Shown: in pieces, positions 10,838 through 20,784 of the stretch
Layout of the letters: each line of letters begins with the position of its first letter
Position numbering within the stretch: position 1 is the stretch's first letter
Source of the DNA: Ralstonia pickettii
Lineage (GTDB): Bacteria > Pseudomonadota > Gammaproteobacteria > Burkholderiales > Burkholderiaceae
Length of the DNA: 64,000 nt
Direction: 5' to 3'
Assembly (NCBI RefSeq): GCF_000607165.1
Contig: NZ_JFZG01000004.1
Location: 1 to 64,000 of the forward strand
Position numbers and translations under genes: made by a program
Notes under the pieces: model-generated
Databases searched by the model: none
Told to the model about the DNA's origin: nothing
What the model saw: the letters and a program-made list of their open reading frames with translations, nothing else

Positions 10838-11553
10838 ATTCCGCTTCCACCATGCCGTTGCACCGTACCCGTATCAAGCTGTGTGGCCTGACCCAGCCGG
10901 CCGACGTCGACCACGCCGTCGAGCTCGGCGCCGATGCGATCGGGCTCGTCTTCTATCCGCCCAGCCCGCGTTACGTCGCCGCTGAACGTGCGGCAGAGCT
11001 GGCCCGCCGTGCTGGCCCGTTCGTCACCGTGACAGGCCTGTTCGTCAACGCCAGCGCGGACGACGTGGCGCGCGTGCTCGACCAAGTGGCGCTTACGCTG
11101 CTTCAGTTCCACGGCGACGAGCCGGCAGAGCTGTGCGCCGAGATTGCCGGAAAGGTGGGGCTGCCGTGGCTGCGTGCCCTGCGTGTTCAGCCCGGGGCCG
11201 ATTTGGTAGAATTCGCCGATCGGTTTGCTGCTGCCCAAGGCCTGCTGCTCGACGCATTTGTTGAGGGCTATGGCGGTGGCGGCCACGTATTCGACTGGAC
11301 CCTCATTCCTCCGCAATGGCTCCCGCAATCGCCATCCTTGCCAACCACAAGCGCCGCTCCTCGGCTCGTTTTGAGTGGTGGGTTGAGCGCGCAAAACGTC
11401 GCTGGCGCGATTGAACGCGTGCGGCCGTACGCTGTTGACGTCAGCAGCGGGATCGAGGCCGCACGGGGCGTGAAAGACCACGCCCGGATGACCGCATTTG
11501 TGCGTGCGGTCCGCGAGGCCGATGCGGCCCTGGGCGCATCGGTTCAGGCCTGA
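10834..11553 (+). CDS. trpF: Phosphoribosylanthranilate isomerase
   Basis: A (beta/alpha)8-barrel enzyme of up to 239 residues performing the Amadori rearrangement in tryptophan synthesis. The general base is the Cys of RIKLCGLTQ and the general acid the Asp of VDVSSGIE; both are present. Two starts are possible: GTG 10834, which overlaps the truA stop, or ATG 10852 ([12 protein letters not shown]), which gives 233 residues and fits the usual family N-terminus. I list the longer form because of the coupling overlap. trpF precedes trpB as in other Burkholderiaceae, separately from trpEGDC. Confidence 0.95.
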   Translation: MNSASTMPLHRTRIKLCGLTQPADVDHAVELGADAIGLVFYPPSPRYVAAERAAELARRAGPFVTVTGLFVNASADDVARVLDQVALTLLQFHGDEPAELCAEIAGKVGLPWLRALRVQPGADLVEFADRFAAAQGLLLDAFVEGYGGGGHVFDWTLIPPQWLPQSPSLPTTSAAPRLVLSGGLSAQNVAGAIERVRPYAVDVSSGIEAARGVKDHARMTAFVRAVREADAALGASVQA

Positions 11554-11648
11554 GCCGATCTGGCAGGTTTCTCGCGACGTACGCCTTCCTGAATATCTCT
11601 GCCGACAGGTCTTCACCCTGACCTCGGCGGATGCCTCGAGAGATTGCC

Positions 11649-12842
11649 ATGTACAACCTTCCCGACGCCCACGGCCATTTCGGCCCCTACGGCGGCACCT
11701 TCGTTGCGGAAACGCTGTCCCACGCGCTCGATGAATTGCGCGACGCCTACGCGCGCTACCAGCACGATCCGGAATTCATCAGGGAATACGAATACGAGCT
11801 GAAGCATTTCGTCGGCCGCCCGTCGCCCATCTATCACGCACGCCGCCTGACCGAACACTGCGGCGGCGCGCAGATCTACCTCAAGCGCGAAGACCTGAAC
11901 CACACCGGCGCGCACAAGGTGAACAACGTGATCGGCCAAGCGCTGCTGGCACGCCGCATGGGCAAGCCACGCGTGATTGCTGAAACTGGTGCCGGCCAGC
12001 ACGGTGTGGCGACCGCCACGATTGCTGCGCGCTACGGCATGGAATGCGTCGTCTACATGGGCAGTGAAGACGTGCGCCGCCAGGCCGCCAACGTCTATCG
12101 CATGAAGCTGCTGGGCGCGACCGTGGTGCCGGTGGAGTCGGGCTCGCGCACGCTCAAGGACGCGCTGAACGAAGCGATGCGCGACTGGGTGACCAACGTG
12201 GCTGACACCTTCTACATCATCGGCACGGTGGCGGGCCCGCATCCGTACCCGATGATGGTGCGCGACTTCCAGGCCGTGATCGGCGAGGAATGCAAAGTGC
12301 AGATGCCTGAGATGATCGGGCGCCAGCCGGACGCCATCATCGCCTGCGTGGGCGGCGGCTCCAACGCCATGGGCATCTTCTACCCGTACATCGACCATGC
12401 CGACGTGAAGCTGATCGGCGTGGAAGCGGCGGGGGAGGGCATCGAGACCGGCCGTCACGCTGCGTCGCTCACGGGGGGCTCACCGGGCGTGCTGCACGGC
12501 AACCGCACCTATCTGCTGCAGGATGAGGACGGCCAGATCATCGAGACGCATTCGATCTCGGCCGGGCTCGATTATCCGGGCGTCGGCCCGGAACACGCGT
12601 GGTTGAAAGATGTGAAGCGCGCGGAATACGTCGGCATTACCGACAAGGAAGCGCTGCAGTCCTTCCACGACCTGTGTCGCATGGAGGGCATTATCCCGGC
12701 GCTGGAATCGAGCCATGCGCTGGCGTATGCGTGCAAGCTGGCGCCGACGCTGCCGAAGGACAAGATCCTGCTGGTGAACCTGTCCGGCCGCGGCGACAAG
12801 GATATGCATACCGTCGCCGAATTCTCCGGCATCCAACTCTAA
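11649..12842 (+). CDS. trpB: Tryptophan synthase beta chain
   Basis: A 397-residue PLP enzyme that joins indole and serine to make tryptophan in complex with TrpA. The Schiff-base lysine is K90 in HTGAHKVNN; the phosphate-binding GGGSNAMG and the C-terminal LSGRGDKD are intact. I chose ATG 11649 ([16 protein letters not shown]) because GAGAGA lies five bases upstream and family similarity starts there; the frame is open six more codons to 11631. Next is a DNA methyltransferase gene 16 bp downstream, then trpA, so trpB and trpA are separated by one gene. Confidence 0.97.
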   Translation: MYNLPDAHGHFGPYGGTFVAETLSHALDELRDAYARYQHDPEFIREYEYELKHFVGRPSPIYHARRLTEHCGGAQIYLKREDLNHTGAHKVNNVIGQALLARRMGKPRVIAETGAGQHGVATATIAARYGMECVVYMGSEDVRRQAANVYRMKLLGATVVPVESGSRTLKDALNEAMRDWVTNVADTFYIIGTVAGPHPYPMMVRDFQAVIGEECKVQMPEMIGRQPDAIIACVGGGSNAMGIFYPYIDHADVKLIGVEAAGEGIETGRHAASLTGGSPGVLHGNRTYLLQDEDGQIIETHSISAGLDYPGVGPEHAWLKDVKRAEYVGITDKEALQSFHDLCRMEGIIPALESSHALAYACKLAPTLPKDKILLVNLSGRGDKDMHTVAEFSGIQL

Positions 12843-12858
12843 CGGCACTGGCACACGC

Positions 12859-13680
12859 ATGACCGAGCGCGCCATCGACGGCATCTTCAACGAGGACTGC
12901 ATTACCGGGGTCGAGCATCTGGCCGACGGCAGTGTGGACCTCGTCATCGCAGATCCGCCGTACGGGCTGGGCAAGGATTACGGCAACGACTCCGACAAGC
13001 TGTCGGGCGATGCCTACCTTGCCTGGTCCGAACGCTGGATCGATGCGGTGCGGCCGAAGCTGGCGCGCAACGGATCGCTCTACCTGTTCTGCACGTGGCA
13101 ATACGCGCCGGAACTGTTCGTCATGCTCAAGCGACGCCTCACGATGGTCAACGAGATCATCTGGGACCGCCGCGTGCCCAGCATGGGGGGCAGCACGCGC
13201 AAGTTCTCGTCGGTGCACGACAACATCGGCTTTTTTGCTGCTTCGCGCGATTACTACTTCGACGTCGATGCCGTGCGCATTCCGTACGACGCCGAGACGA
13301 AGAAAGCGCGCAGCCGCAAGCGTTTTGAGGGCAAGAAGTGGCTGGAAGTCGGCTACAACCCGAAGGACGTGTGGAGCGTATCGCGCCTGCACCGGCAAGA
13401 CCCGGAGCGCGCTGAGCATCCGACACAGAAGCCACTGGAACTGGTGGAACGCATGATCCTGGCAAGCTGCCCGCCGGGCGGCCTAGTGCTGGACCCGTTC
13501 CTGGGTAGCGGCACCACGGCTGCGGCCTGTGCGCGGCTTGGACGCCGCTTCGCCGGCTTCGAGATCAACGCTGATTATTGCCGCGTGGCGCGCGAGCGTG
13601 TGGCTGCCGTGCATGCCGCCGCCGAATTTGCCGCCCAACCGACTGAATCTCTGGCGCCCGACACCATCAAGGTCGCCTGA
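12859..13680 (+). CDS. Orphan beta-class adenine DNA methyltransferase inside the trp operon
   Basis: A 273-residue type II-like N6-adenine (or N4-cytosine) methyltransferase. Catalytic motif IV is DPPY at residues 32-35, the target-recognition region is central, and the AdoMet-binding motif lies C-terminally as DPFLGSGTT (about 212) followed by GRRFAGFEI. This IV-TRD-I order defines the beta class. HPTQKP before motif I is typical of CcrM-like enzymes. No restriction gene is adjacent, so it is an orphan methylase. It lies 16 bp after trpB and 15 bp before trpA and must be co-transcribed with them. From memory, the orthologue in this position in R. solanacearum has been linked to GTWWAC methylation; the assignment here is inferred from position and family only. 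Confidence 0.9.
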   Translation: MTERAIDGIFNEDCITGVEHLADGSVDLVIADPPYGLGKDYGNDSDKLSGDAYLAWSERWIDAVRPKLARNGSLYLFCTWQYAPELFVMLKRRLTMVNEIIWDRRVPSMGGSTRKFSSVHDNIGFFAASRDYYFDVDAVRIPYDAETKKARSRKRFEGKKWLEVGYNPKDVWSVSRLHRQDPERAEHPTQKPLELVERMILASCPPGGLVLDPFLGSGTTAAACARLGRRFAGFEINADYCRVARERVAAVHAAAEFAAQPTESLAPDTIKVA

Positions 13681-13695
13681 CACACTGATCCCGCT

Positions 13696-14493
13696 ATGTC
13701 CCGCATTGCTCAAACTTTTTCGCAGTTGTCCGCACAGGGTCGCAAGGGCCTGATTCCGTTCATCACGGCGGGCGATCCGTACCCTGAGATGACCGTCGAC
13801 CTGATGCACGCGCTGGTCAAGGGCGGCTCCAACGTCATCGAACTGGGCGTACCGTTCTCAGACCCGATGGCCGACGGCCCTGTCATCCAGCGTGCGTCAG
13901 AGCGCGCATTGGCTAACAAAGTTGGCCTGCGCACGGTGCTGGAATACGTGCGCGCATTCCGCACCACAGATTCAACGACGCCCGTGGTGCTCATGGGCTA
14001 CGCCAACCCGATCGAGCGCATGGGCGTGGAGGCCTTTGCGAAGGCTGCATCCGAAGCCGGCGTGGACGGCGTGCTCGTGGTCGACTATCCGCCCGAAGAG
14101 TGCGAGGCCTTTGCCAAGACCATGCGCGCCGCCGGCATTGATCCGATCTTCCTGCTGGCGCCCACGTCTACCGAGGCGCGCATCGCGCAGATTGCCCGCG
14201 TGGCGAGTGGCTACATCTACTACGTGTCGCTCAAGGGTGTGACCGGCGCGGCCACAATCGACCTCGACGCGGTGGCCGCGCGCATCCCGCAAATCCGCCA
14301 GCACGCGCGGCTGCCGGTGGGTGTCGGTTTCGGCATCCGTGATGCGGCAACAGCACGTGCGATCAGCGGCGTGGCCGATGCGGTGGTCATCGGATCCCGC
14401 ATTGTGCAATTGCTTGAAGAAGCACCTCGCGAACAAGCGGTACAATACTTGACTGATTTCATCGCGGAGATTCGCCAGGCGCTCGACGCCTGA
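13696..14493 (+). CDS. trpA: Tryptophan synthase alpha chain
   Basis: A 265-residue TIM-barrel lyase that releases indole from indole-3-glycerol phosphate and channels it to TrpB. The catalytic acids are E49 ([12 protein letters not shown]) and D60 (MADGPVIQ), both conserved. The phosphate-binding GVGFGIRD segment is intact. The start ATG 13696 lies 15 bp after the methyltransferase gene. accD follows after 30 bp, an arrangement (trpA-accD-folC) shared with many proteobacteria. Confidence 0.97.
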   Translation: MSRIAQTFSQLSAQGRKGLIPFITAGDPYPEMTVDLMHALVKGGSNVIELGVPFSDPMADGPVIQRASERALANKVGLRTVLEYVRAFRTTDSTTPVVLMGYANPIERMGVEAFAKAASEAGVDGVLVVDYPPEECEAFAKTMRAAGIDPIFLLAPTSTEARIAQIARVASGYIYYVSLKGVTGAATIDLDAVAARIPQIRQHARLPVGVGFGIRDAATARAISGVADAVVIGSRIVQLLEEAPREQAVQYLTDFIAEIRQALDA

Positions 14494-14523
14494 TCTCGGC
14501 GACATTGCATTCAAGGAGCACGC

Positions 14524-15396
14524 ATGAGCTGGCTGGACAAACTGCTTCCGCCCAAGATCCAACAGACCGATCCGTCGCAACGCAAGGGCATTCCGGAAGG
14601 CCTCTGGGTCAAATGCCCGGCCTGCGAGTCGGTGCTGTACCGTACCGACGTCGAAGCCAACCTGCACGTCTGCCCGAAGTGCGACCACCATATGCGCATT
14701 GGCGCGCGTGCCCGTCTGGACGCGCTGCTGGACGCCGAAGGCCGCTATGAGCTGGGCCAGGAGATCCTCCCGGTCGACGCGCTCAAGTTCAAGGACAGCA
14801 AAAAGTACCCCGACCGCATCAAGGCGGCCATGGATAACACCGGCGAGACCGATGCCATGGTCGTGATGGGCGGCGCCATCCATGCGCTGCCGGTGGTGGT
14901 GGCGTGCTTCGAGTTCGAGTTCATGACGGGCTCGATGGGCTCGGTGGTGGGCGAGCGTTTCGCGCGTGGCGCGCAGATGGCGCTGGAACAGAAGGTGCCG
15001 TTCATCTGCGTGACGGCGTCGGGCGGCGCGCGCATGCAGGAAAGCCTGCTGTCGCTCATGCAAATGGCCAAGACCACTGCGATGGTCCAGAAGCTGGCGC
15101 AAGCCAAGCTGCCGTTCATCAGCGTGCTGACCGATCCCACCACGGGCGGTGTGTCAGCCAGCTTCGCATTCATGGGCGACGTGGTGATCGCCGAGCCCAA
15201 GGCAATGATCGGCTTTGCCGGCCCGCGCGTGATCGAGCAGACCGTGCGCGAGAAACTGCCGGAAGGCTTCCAGCGCGCTGAGTTCCTGCTGACAAAGGGT
15301 GCCATCGACATGATTGTCGATCGTCGCAACATGCGCCGCGAGATCGCCGAGCTCCTGGCGCTCCTGCAGAAGCAACCGGCCGACGCACTGGCCTGA
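14524..15396 (+). CDS. accD: Acetyl-CoA carboxylase carboxyltransferase, beta subunit
   Basis: A 290-residue subunit that, with AccA, transfers CO2 from carboxybiotin to acetyl-CoA, giving malonyl-CoA for fatty acid synthesis. The N-terminal zinc ribbon has C31, C34, C50 and C53. The crotonase-type core includes [10 protein letters not shown] and the oxyanion-hole GGVSASFA segment. ATG 14524 follows AAGGAGCACGC, a strong ribosome binding site. A terminator lies 22 bp after the stop codon, so folC likely depends partly on read-through or its own promoter. Confidence 0.97.
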   Translation: MSWLDKLLPPKIQQTDPSQRKGIPEGLWVKCPACESVLYRTDVEANLHVCPKCDHHMRIGARARLDALLDAEGRYELGQEILPVDALKFKDSKKYPDRIKAAMDNTGETDAMVVMGGAIHALPVVVACFEFEFMTGSMGSVVGERFARGAQMALEQKVPFICVTASGGARMQESLLSLMQMAKTTAMVQKLAQAKLPFISVLTDPTTGGVSASFAFMGDVVIAEPKAMIGFAGPRVIEQTVREKLPEGFQRAEFLLTKGAIDMIVDRRNMRREIAELLALLQKQPADALA

Positions 15397-15417
15397 TGCA
15401 GCACATCTGTTGAACCG

Positions 15418-15450
15418 AAGCGCGGGCGTGAGTCCGCGCTTCTTGTTTTT
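15418..15450 (+). terminator. Intrinsic terminator after accD
   Basis: The stem AAGCGCGG (15418-15425) pairs with CCGCGCTT (15434-15441), followed by cttgttttt. Confidence 0.8.
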
Positions 15451-15488
15451 GCGCGGCCCATTTCCTGAAGCCGCGCCACCTATTTCGC

Positions 15489-16787
15489 ATGCCTACATTC
15501 GACACGCTGCCCGACTGGCTCGCCCACCTGGAAACCGCACACCCGGTTGGCATCGACATGGGCTTGGCCCGCATCAGTCGCGTGCGCGATGCGCTCGGGT
15601 TGGAATTCAAGTCAGTCGTCTTCACGGTGGGCGGCACCAATGGCAAGGGCTCGACCTGCGTGATGCTGGAGGCGATCCTGCTGGCGGCCGGCTACAAGGT
15701 GGCTTGCCATACTTCGCCGCACCTGATCGACTTTAACGAGCGTGCTCGCGTGAATGGCGAGATCGCCACAGACGCGATGTTGCTGCCGCACTTCGAAGCG
15801 GTGGAGCGTGCACGCTGCAGCTTTCCCGAGCCCGTCAGCCTGACCTACTTCGAATTCACCACACTGGCGATCATGCATCTGTTCGCCAATGCGGGTCTTG
15901 ATGCGGTGATCCTGGAAGTCGGCCTGGGCGGCCGGTTGGATGCGGTCAACATTGTCGATACCGATTGCGCCATCATCACCAGCGTCGATCTCGATCACAT
16001 GGCCTACCTGGGCGATACCCGCGAGGCGATCGGTTTTGAGAAAGCCGGCATCTTCCGCGCAGGCAAGCCGGCGATCTGCTCTGACCCAGTGCCGCCGATT
16101 TCCCTGGTCAAGCACGCTGAGGCCATTGGTGCGGATCTTTGGCTGATCGGCCGTGATTTCAACTTCCAGGGTGACAAGCAGCAGTGGGGCTTCGGCGGGC
16201 GCGGGCGCCGTTGGCCGAGCCTGGGCTATCCGGCATTGCGCGGGGCAAACCAGTTGCTGAACGCTTCGGCGGCGCTGGCTGCGCTGGAATCGGTGCGCGA
16301 CCGGTTGCCGATCTCTGCGCAGGACGTGCGTCTGGGGTTGTCGCAGGTGTTGCTGCCGGGGCGCTTCCAGGTTCTGCCGGGGCGTCCGTCCGTCATCCTG
16401 GACGTCGCACACAACCCGCACGCGTCGGCCGCGCTGGGCCAGAACCTCGAAAACATGGGCTTCTACCGTTACACCTACGCGGTGTTCGGTGCGATGCAGG
16501 ACAAAGATATCGCCGGTGTACTCGCGCACATGCTCGACAAGGTCGACCACTGGTGCCTGACCGACTTGCCGACGCCGCGCGCCGCGAGTGCGGCAAGCTT
16601 GGCGCAGGCGCTGACCGACGCCGGTTTCCGCGCAGGCAAGGAATCGAGCGTGAGCACATTCAGCGATCCTGCCACAGCCTATCGCAACGCCATGGAGCGG
16701 GCCACCGAGGATGATAGAATCGTGGTCTTCGGATCGTTCTACACCGTTGCCGGCGTGCTGGCGGAGCGCAAGAGTCGCGCGCACTAA
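15489..16787 (+). CDS. folC: Bifunctional folylpolyglutamate/dihydrofolate synthase
   Basis: A 432-residue Mur-ligase-family enzyme that adds glutamate to dihydropteroate and then to folates. The ATP loop is GGTNGKGS at residues 48-55; EVGLGGRLDAVN and the C-terminal DVAHNPHA motif are characteristic of FolC. The gene ends 13 bp before the SPOR-domain gene, and the pair folC-SPOR-cvpA-purF is the classic dedD/cvpA/purF arrangement. Confidence 0.95.
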   Translation: MPTFDTLPDWLAHLETAHPVGIDMGLARISRVRDALGLEFKSVVFTVGGTNGKGSTCVMLEAILLAAGYKVACHTSPHLIDFNERARVNGEIATDAMLLPHFEAVERARCSFPEPVSLTYFEFTTLAIMHLFANAGLDAVILEVGLGGRLDAVNIVDTDCAIITSVDLDHMAYLGDTREAIGFEKAGIFRAGKPAICSDPVPPISLVKHAEAIGADLWLIGRDFNFQGDKQQWGFGGRGRRWPSLGYPALRGANQLLNASAALAALESVRDRLPISAQDVRLGLSQVLLPGRFQVLPGRPSVILDVAHNPHASAALGQNLENMGFYRYTYAVFGAMQDKDIAGVLAHMLDKVDHWCLTDLPTPRAASAASLAQALTDAGFRAGKESSVSTFSDPATAYRNAMERATEDDRIVVFGSFYTVAGVLAERKSRAH

Positions 16788-16800
16788 AACCGGGGCCCTC

Positions 16801-17661
16801 ATGGGACTGTTTTCCATTTTCTCCTCCCGCAAGAACGCTGAAGGCGAACGCACTCGCGGCGCAGCCGCCGGCAGCGCTGCCGATGTGGCTCGCGATGCGG
16901 TGCGTGGTTCGCGCGCATCGTCGAATGCTCGCAGCCGCGCCTCCCGTCGCACCGACGATGACGACGACGGTCTTGATCCCGAACTTCCGCAAAAGCAACG
17001 CGCTCGCCGTCGGCTGATCGGTGCCTTGGTGCTGGTGGGCGCCGCCGTGATCGTGTTGCCCCTCGTGTTTGATGCCAAGCCGCGCCCCGTGACCGATGCC
17101 GTGGCCGTGCAGATCCAGGATCAGCCGGTCGATCGTGGTGCCAAGGCCTCGGCCGATGAGCCGAAGGTCGCCAGCCGGCGTTCCGCGTCCCGTCCTGCAA
17201 CCTCGTCGGCGGATCAGGTGCAGGCGCTTGACCAGGGCGAAGAGGTTGTCGCAAGCAACGACGCGCCGCTAGCGGCTCAGAACCCGCAGCCTGCAGCCAA
17301 GCCCGCGACACCGCCCAAGCCTGTCGCCAATCTGGCGCCACCTGCTGAATCCAAGCCCGCAACGAAACCCGCCCAACCGGCCGCCCAGCCCGCACAGCAA
17401 GCGGCTGCAACGAGCACCGATGCCAGCGGCGGCAAGTTCATTCTCCTGATCGGCGCGTTCGCTTCCGAGGACCGCGCCCGAAATTGGCTGGGCAAGCTCA
17501 AGGGCGAGAAGATCCCCGGTTACATCGAACACAAGAAGGTGCCTGAGAAGGGCGATCTGGCCTTGCTGCGAGCGGGTCCGTTCAACGATCGTGCATCCGC
17601 CGAAGCGGCGCAGAAGCGTGCCGAGCAGATTGGCCTGACGCCGAAACTCGTGCAGCAATGA
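16801..17661 (+). CDS. SPOR-domain cell-division protein (DedD-like)
   Basis: A 286-residue bitopic membrane protein. A basic/acidic cytoplasmic segment (1-70) is followed by one transmembrane helix (about 72-90, LIGALVLVGAAVIVLPLVF), a Pro/Ala/Lys-rich periplasmic linker, and a C-terminal SPOR domain (about 209-286, FILLIGAFASEDRARNWLGKL) that binds denuded septal glycan. It fits DedD in position (folC-dedD-cvpA-purF) and architecture. ATG 16801 (MGLFSIFSSRKN) is the natural start; the frame is open upstream into folC. Confidence 0.88.
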   Translation: MGLFSIFSSRKNAEGERTRGAAAGSAADVARDAVRGSRASSNARSRASRRTDDDDDGLDPELPQKQRARRRLIGALVLVGAAVIVLPLVFDAKPRPVTDAVAVQIQDQPVDRGAKASADEPKVASRRSASRPATSSADQVQALDQGEEVVASNDAPLAAQNPQPAAKPATPPKPVANLAPPAESKPATKPAQPAAQPAQQAAATSTDASGGKFILLIGAFASEDRARNWLGKLKGEKIPGYIEHKKVPEKGDLALLRAGPFNDRASAEAAQKRAEQIGLTPKLVQQ

Positions 17662-17751
17662 CAATGCGGCCGAACGTGTACGCAGCGCGCTCGCCAGATT
17701 TGCTGATTCGTCACGCCGCATTCCGCCTCAGTCCATCCAAGCCGCTGCCAG

Positions 17752-18249
17752 ATGCAACCGACTTTCTTTGACTACGGCGTGCTGTTCATCATCGTCACGT
17801 CGGCGCTGATTGGGTTGTTTCGGGGGCTGATCCGCGAAGTGCTGGCGTTGCTCGGGTGGTTGTTTGCCGCATGGGTGGCGTACACGTTTTCAGGCGTGGC
17901 GGCGGGCTGGATGCCGGAATCGCTGCCCGGTGGGCCGGTCGCACGCACCGTTCTCGGTTTCGTCCTACTGTTTATCGTGACGGTGATTGCAACTTCGCTG
18001 GTGGGTGCGCTGCTTTCGGCAGCGCTGGCGAGCGCGGGGCTCAAACCGGCTGATCGCGGTCTGGGTATGGTGTTCGGGCTGGCGCGCGGTGGCGTGATCA
18101 TCCTCGTGTTGATAACGGTGGCCGGCTTTACCAGCCTGCCTGAGCAGCCGTTCTGGCGCGATGCGATTACGCGGCCCTATGCGGAGCAGGCAGCGCAAGC
18201 GGCCAAGCCACTGTTGCCCCCGGATGTCGCGAAGTATGTTCACTATTGA
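17752..18249 (+). CDS. cvpA: CvpA family inner-membrane protein
   Basis: A 165-residue protein with four hydrophobic segments (about 5-22, 28-46, 64-88, 100-122). The family start [20 protein letters not shown] matches CvpA, required in E. coli for colicin V export and implicated in envelope or purine-linked functions, though its biochemical role is unclear. It directly precedes purF, the usual arrangement. The 98-bp gap to purF has no obvious terminator. Confidence 0.9.
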   Translation: MQPTFFDYGVLFIIVTSALIGLFRGLIREVLALLGWLFAAWVAYTFSGVAAGWMPESLPGGPVARTVLGFVLLFIVTVIATSLVGALLSAALASAGLKPADRGLGMVFGLARGGVIILVLITVAGFTSLPEQPFWRDAITRPYAEQAAQAAKPLLPPDVAKYVHY

Positions 18250-18347
18250 TCTGGGACGCCTGGCCACAAGCTAGGCAATCCGGGAAGCTTTTTCGGCGCC
18301 CGCAACGGGTGTGGGCGCCACCAAATACGTTCTCGCTGGAGTTCGAC

Positions 18348-19883
18348 ATGTGCGGTATCGTTGGGGTGGTCTCAGCCACACCCGTCAATCAGCTGATCTA
18401 CGACAGTCTGTTGCTCCTGCAACACCGGGGGCAAGACGCGGCGGGCATTGCCACCGCGTCAGGCAGCACTTTCCACATGCACAAGGCCAATGGCATGGTG
18501 CGTGACGTGTTCCGCACGCGCAACATGCGCGGCCTGCCGGGCACGAGCGGCATCGGTCAAGTGCGCTACCCGACGGCAGGTTCCTCCAGCGAGGAAGAGG
18601 CCCAACCGTTCTATGTCAACGCGCCGTTCGGCATCGTGCTCGCACACAACGGCAACCTGACGAACTCCGATCAGTTGCGCGATGAGATGTTCCGGCGTGA
18701 TCGCCGCCACATCAACACGCAGTCCGACTCCGAAGTGCTGCTGAATGTGCTGGCCGACGAGCTGCAACGCGCCAGCAACGACATCCCCCTGAATCGCGAT
18801 TCCATCTTCACGGCGGTGGAAGGCCTGCACCGCCGCGTGCGCGGTTCGTATGCCATCGCTGCCGAGATTTCCGGCTACGGCGTGCTGGCGGTGCGTGACC
18901 CGTTCGGCATCCGTCCGCTCGCGCTGGGCAGCCAGGAGACGCCGGAGGGCGGCATCGAATACATGGTGGCCTCGGAATCCGTGGCGCTGGAAGGCATCGG
19001 CTTCAAGTTCGAGCGCGATGTGGCCCCCGGCGAAGCCATCTTCATCGACCTCGAGGGCAAGCTGCACACCAAGCAGTGCGCCGCGAACCCGGTGCTTTCG
19101 CCGTGCATTTTTGAATACGTGTACCTCGCCCGTCCGGATTCGCGCATGGACGGTGTGTCGGTGTACGATGCGCGCCTGCGCATGGGCGATTACCTGGCCG
19201 AAAAGATCAAGCGCGAGGTGACCGACAAGATCGACGTGGTGATGCCGATCCCGGATTCGTCGCGTCCGGCTGCAATGCAAGTGGCCAACCACCTGGGCGT
19301 GCCGTATCGCGAAGGTTTCTTCAAGAACCGCTACGTGGGCCGCACCTTCATCATGCCGGGGCAGGCGGTGCGCAAGAAGTCCGTGCGCCAGAAGCTCAAC
19401 GCGATGGCGATCGAGTTCAAGGACAAGAACGTGCTGATCGTCGATGACTCCATCGTGCGGGGCACGACGTCGTCGGAGATCGTGCAGATGGCGCGCGATG
19501 CCGGCGCGAAGAGGGTGATCTTCGCTTCTGCCGCGCCGCCGGTGAAGTTCCCGAACGTGTACGGCATCGACATGCCGACGCGCGGCGAACTGGTGGCTTA
19601 TGGCCGCACGCACGAAGAGATTGCCAAGATCATCGGCGCAGACCAGCTTGTGTATCAGGACGTGGAAGACATGAAGCGCGCCGTGCGCGATGTCAATCCG
19701 GCGCTGAAGGATTTCGATGCGTCATGCTTTGACGGCAAGTACGTGACCGGCGACATTGACGAGGCGTACCTCGATCGCCTGGAGGCCGCGCGCAACAGCT
19801 CGGCCAAAGCTGATCGTGAGAATGCGCAGAACGATGATCCGCGTACGCAATTGCATCTGCAGCGCTCCGCCGTGAACGAGTGA
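18348..19883 (+). CDS. purF: Amidophosphoribosyltransferase
   Basis: A 511-residue enzyme catalysing the first committed step of purine synthesis (PRPP plus glutamine to phosphoribosylamine). The protein begins MCGIVGVV, so Cys2 becomes the N-terminal glutaminase nucleophile after Met removal, which fixes the start at 18348 even though the frame is open to 18246. The PRPP-binding loop is [15 protein letters not shown] bidirectional terminator follows. In many relatives metZ comes next; here a minus-strand ABC exporter occupies that place. Confidence 0.97.
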   Translation: MCGIVGVVSATPVNQLIYDSLLLLQHRGQDAAGIATASGSTFHMHKANGMVRDVFRTRNMRGLPGTSGIGQVRYPTAGSSSEEEAQPFYVNAPFGIVLAHNGNLTNSDQLRDEMFRRDRRHINTQSDSEVLLNVLADELQRASNDIPLNRDSIFTAVEGLHRRVRGSYAIAAEISGYGVLAVRDPFGIRPLALGSQETPEGGIEYMVASESVALEGIGFKFERDVAPGEAIFIDLEGKLHTKQCAANPVLSPCIFEYVYLARPDSRMDGVSVYDARLRMGDYLAEKIKREVTDKIDVVMPIPDSSRPAAMQVANHLGVPYREGFFKNRYVGRTFIMPGQAVRKKSVRQKLNAMAIEFKDKNVLIVDDSIVRGTTSSEIVQMARDAGAKRVIFASAAPPVKFPNVYGIDMPTRGELVAYGRTHEEIAKIIGADQLVYQDVEDMKRAVRDVNPALKDFDASCFDGKYVTGDIDEAYLDRLEAARNSSAKADRENAQNDDPRTQLHLQRSAVNE

Positions 19884-19901
19884 GTCTCGAACGCAGCAAA
19901 G

Positions 19902-19930
19902 AAAAGCCCGTCATCGCGACGGGCTTTTTT
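19902..19930 (+). terminator. Terminator after purF, possibly bidirectional
   Basis: AAAGCCCGTC (19903-19912) pairs with GACGGGCTTT (19918-19927), loop ATCGC, then more T's. A-richness on the left flank means it could also end the minus-strand exporter operon. Confidence 0.88.
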
Positions 19931-19951
19931 GTTGGCTGTTCGGGCCGCACC

Positions 19952-20773
19952 TTACTTGAGCATGCGACGACGCAGCAGCCACAGGCACAGCAGCAACGCG
20001 CCAACGGCGTACAGCAGCAGCACGCCGAGGTGCAGCAGGATGTTGTCGGGCGTGCGGCCCAGCATGAGCGGGCGGATCAGATCCACTGCATGTGGCAATG
20101 GCAGGACGCTCGTCGCCGCGCGCACGGGCGCCGGCAGTTGCGACAGTGGGAAGAACACGCCAGAGAGCAGCATCATCGGCGTGATCACCAGCGTCTGGTA
20201 GAACATGAAGAAGTCGTAGTTGGGCGCAAGCGCCGTCATGTTCATCGCCAGGCAGGCAAAGGTGAAGCCGGTCAGCACGATGACGGGCAGGGCCAGCAGT
20301 GCCTGCGGCATCGACGCATATCCGAGCGCGCCCGCCACCAGCATGATCGCCAGGCCTGACAACACCGACTTGCTGGCGGCCCAGAACAGCTCACCGAGGA
20401 CCACGTCGCCCAGGCTGAGCGGTGCGTACAGAATTGCTTCCCACGTACGTTGCACGTGCATGCGCGAGAACGCGGAGTACATCGCTTCGAAGCTCGCCGA
20501 CATCATCGTGCTGGACGCCACCGTGCCGGCGGCCAGGAATGCAATGTACGACACGCCGTCGACGCGCCCGACCAGCAGGCCCAGGCCGAGGCCGAGGCCG
20601 AACAGGTAGATCATCGGGTCGGCCAGGTTGCCGGCCATCGACGGAATGGCCAGCTTGCGCCACACCATGAAGTTGCGCAGCCAGACGTACTGCCAGTTGC
20701 GAAAGTTCAGTGGCAGCAGCGGCTGCGGAAAAGCCTGGTTGTGCGTTGGAGTGAGTGCGGTTTCAGTGGACAT
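19952..20773 (-). CDS. NodJ-type ABC transporter permease
   Basis: A 273-residue ABC-2 permease with six hydrophobic helices. NLADPMIYLFGLGLGLG and the C-terminal LLLCLWLLRRRMLK resemble the NodJ family, which exports lipochitooligosaccharides in rhizobia but is a general drug/polysaccharide exporter family elsewhere. It follows the ATPase gene by 11 bp in the same operon. The substrate cannot be told from sequence; a NodJ name would over-state function. Confidence 0.85.
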   Translation of the reverse strand: MSTETALTPTHNQAFPQPLLPLNFRNWQYVWLRNFMVWRKLAIPSMAGNLADPMIYLFGLGLGLGLLVGRVDGVSYIAFLAAGTVASSTMMSASFEAMYSAFSRMHVQRTWEAILYAPLSLGDVVLGELFWAASKSVLSGLAIMLVAGALGYASMPQALLALPVIVLTGFTFACLAMNMTALAPNYDFFMFYQTLVITPMMLLSGVFFPLSQLPAPVRAATSVLPLPHAVDLIRPLMLGRTPDNILLHLGVLLLYAVGALLLCLWLLRRRMLK

Positions 20774-20784
20774 GGGTGATTCCC

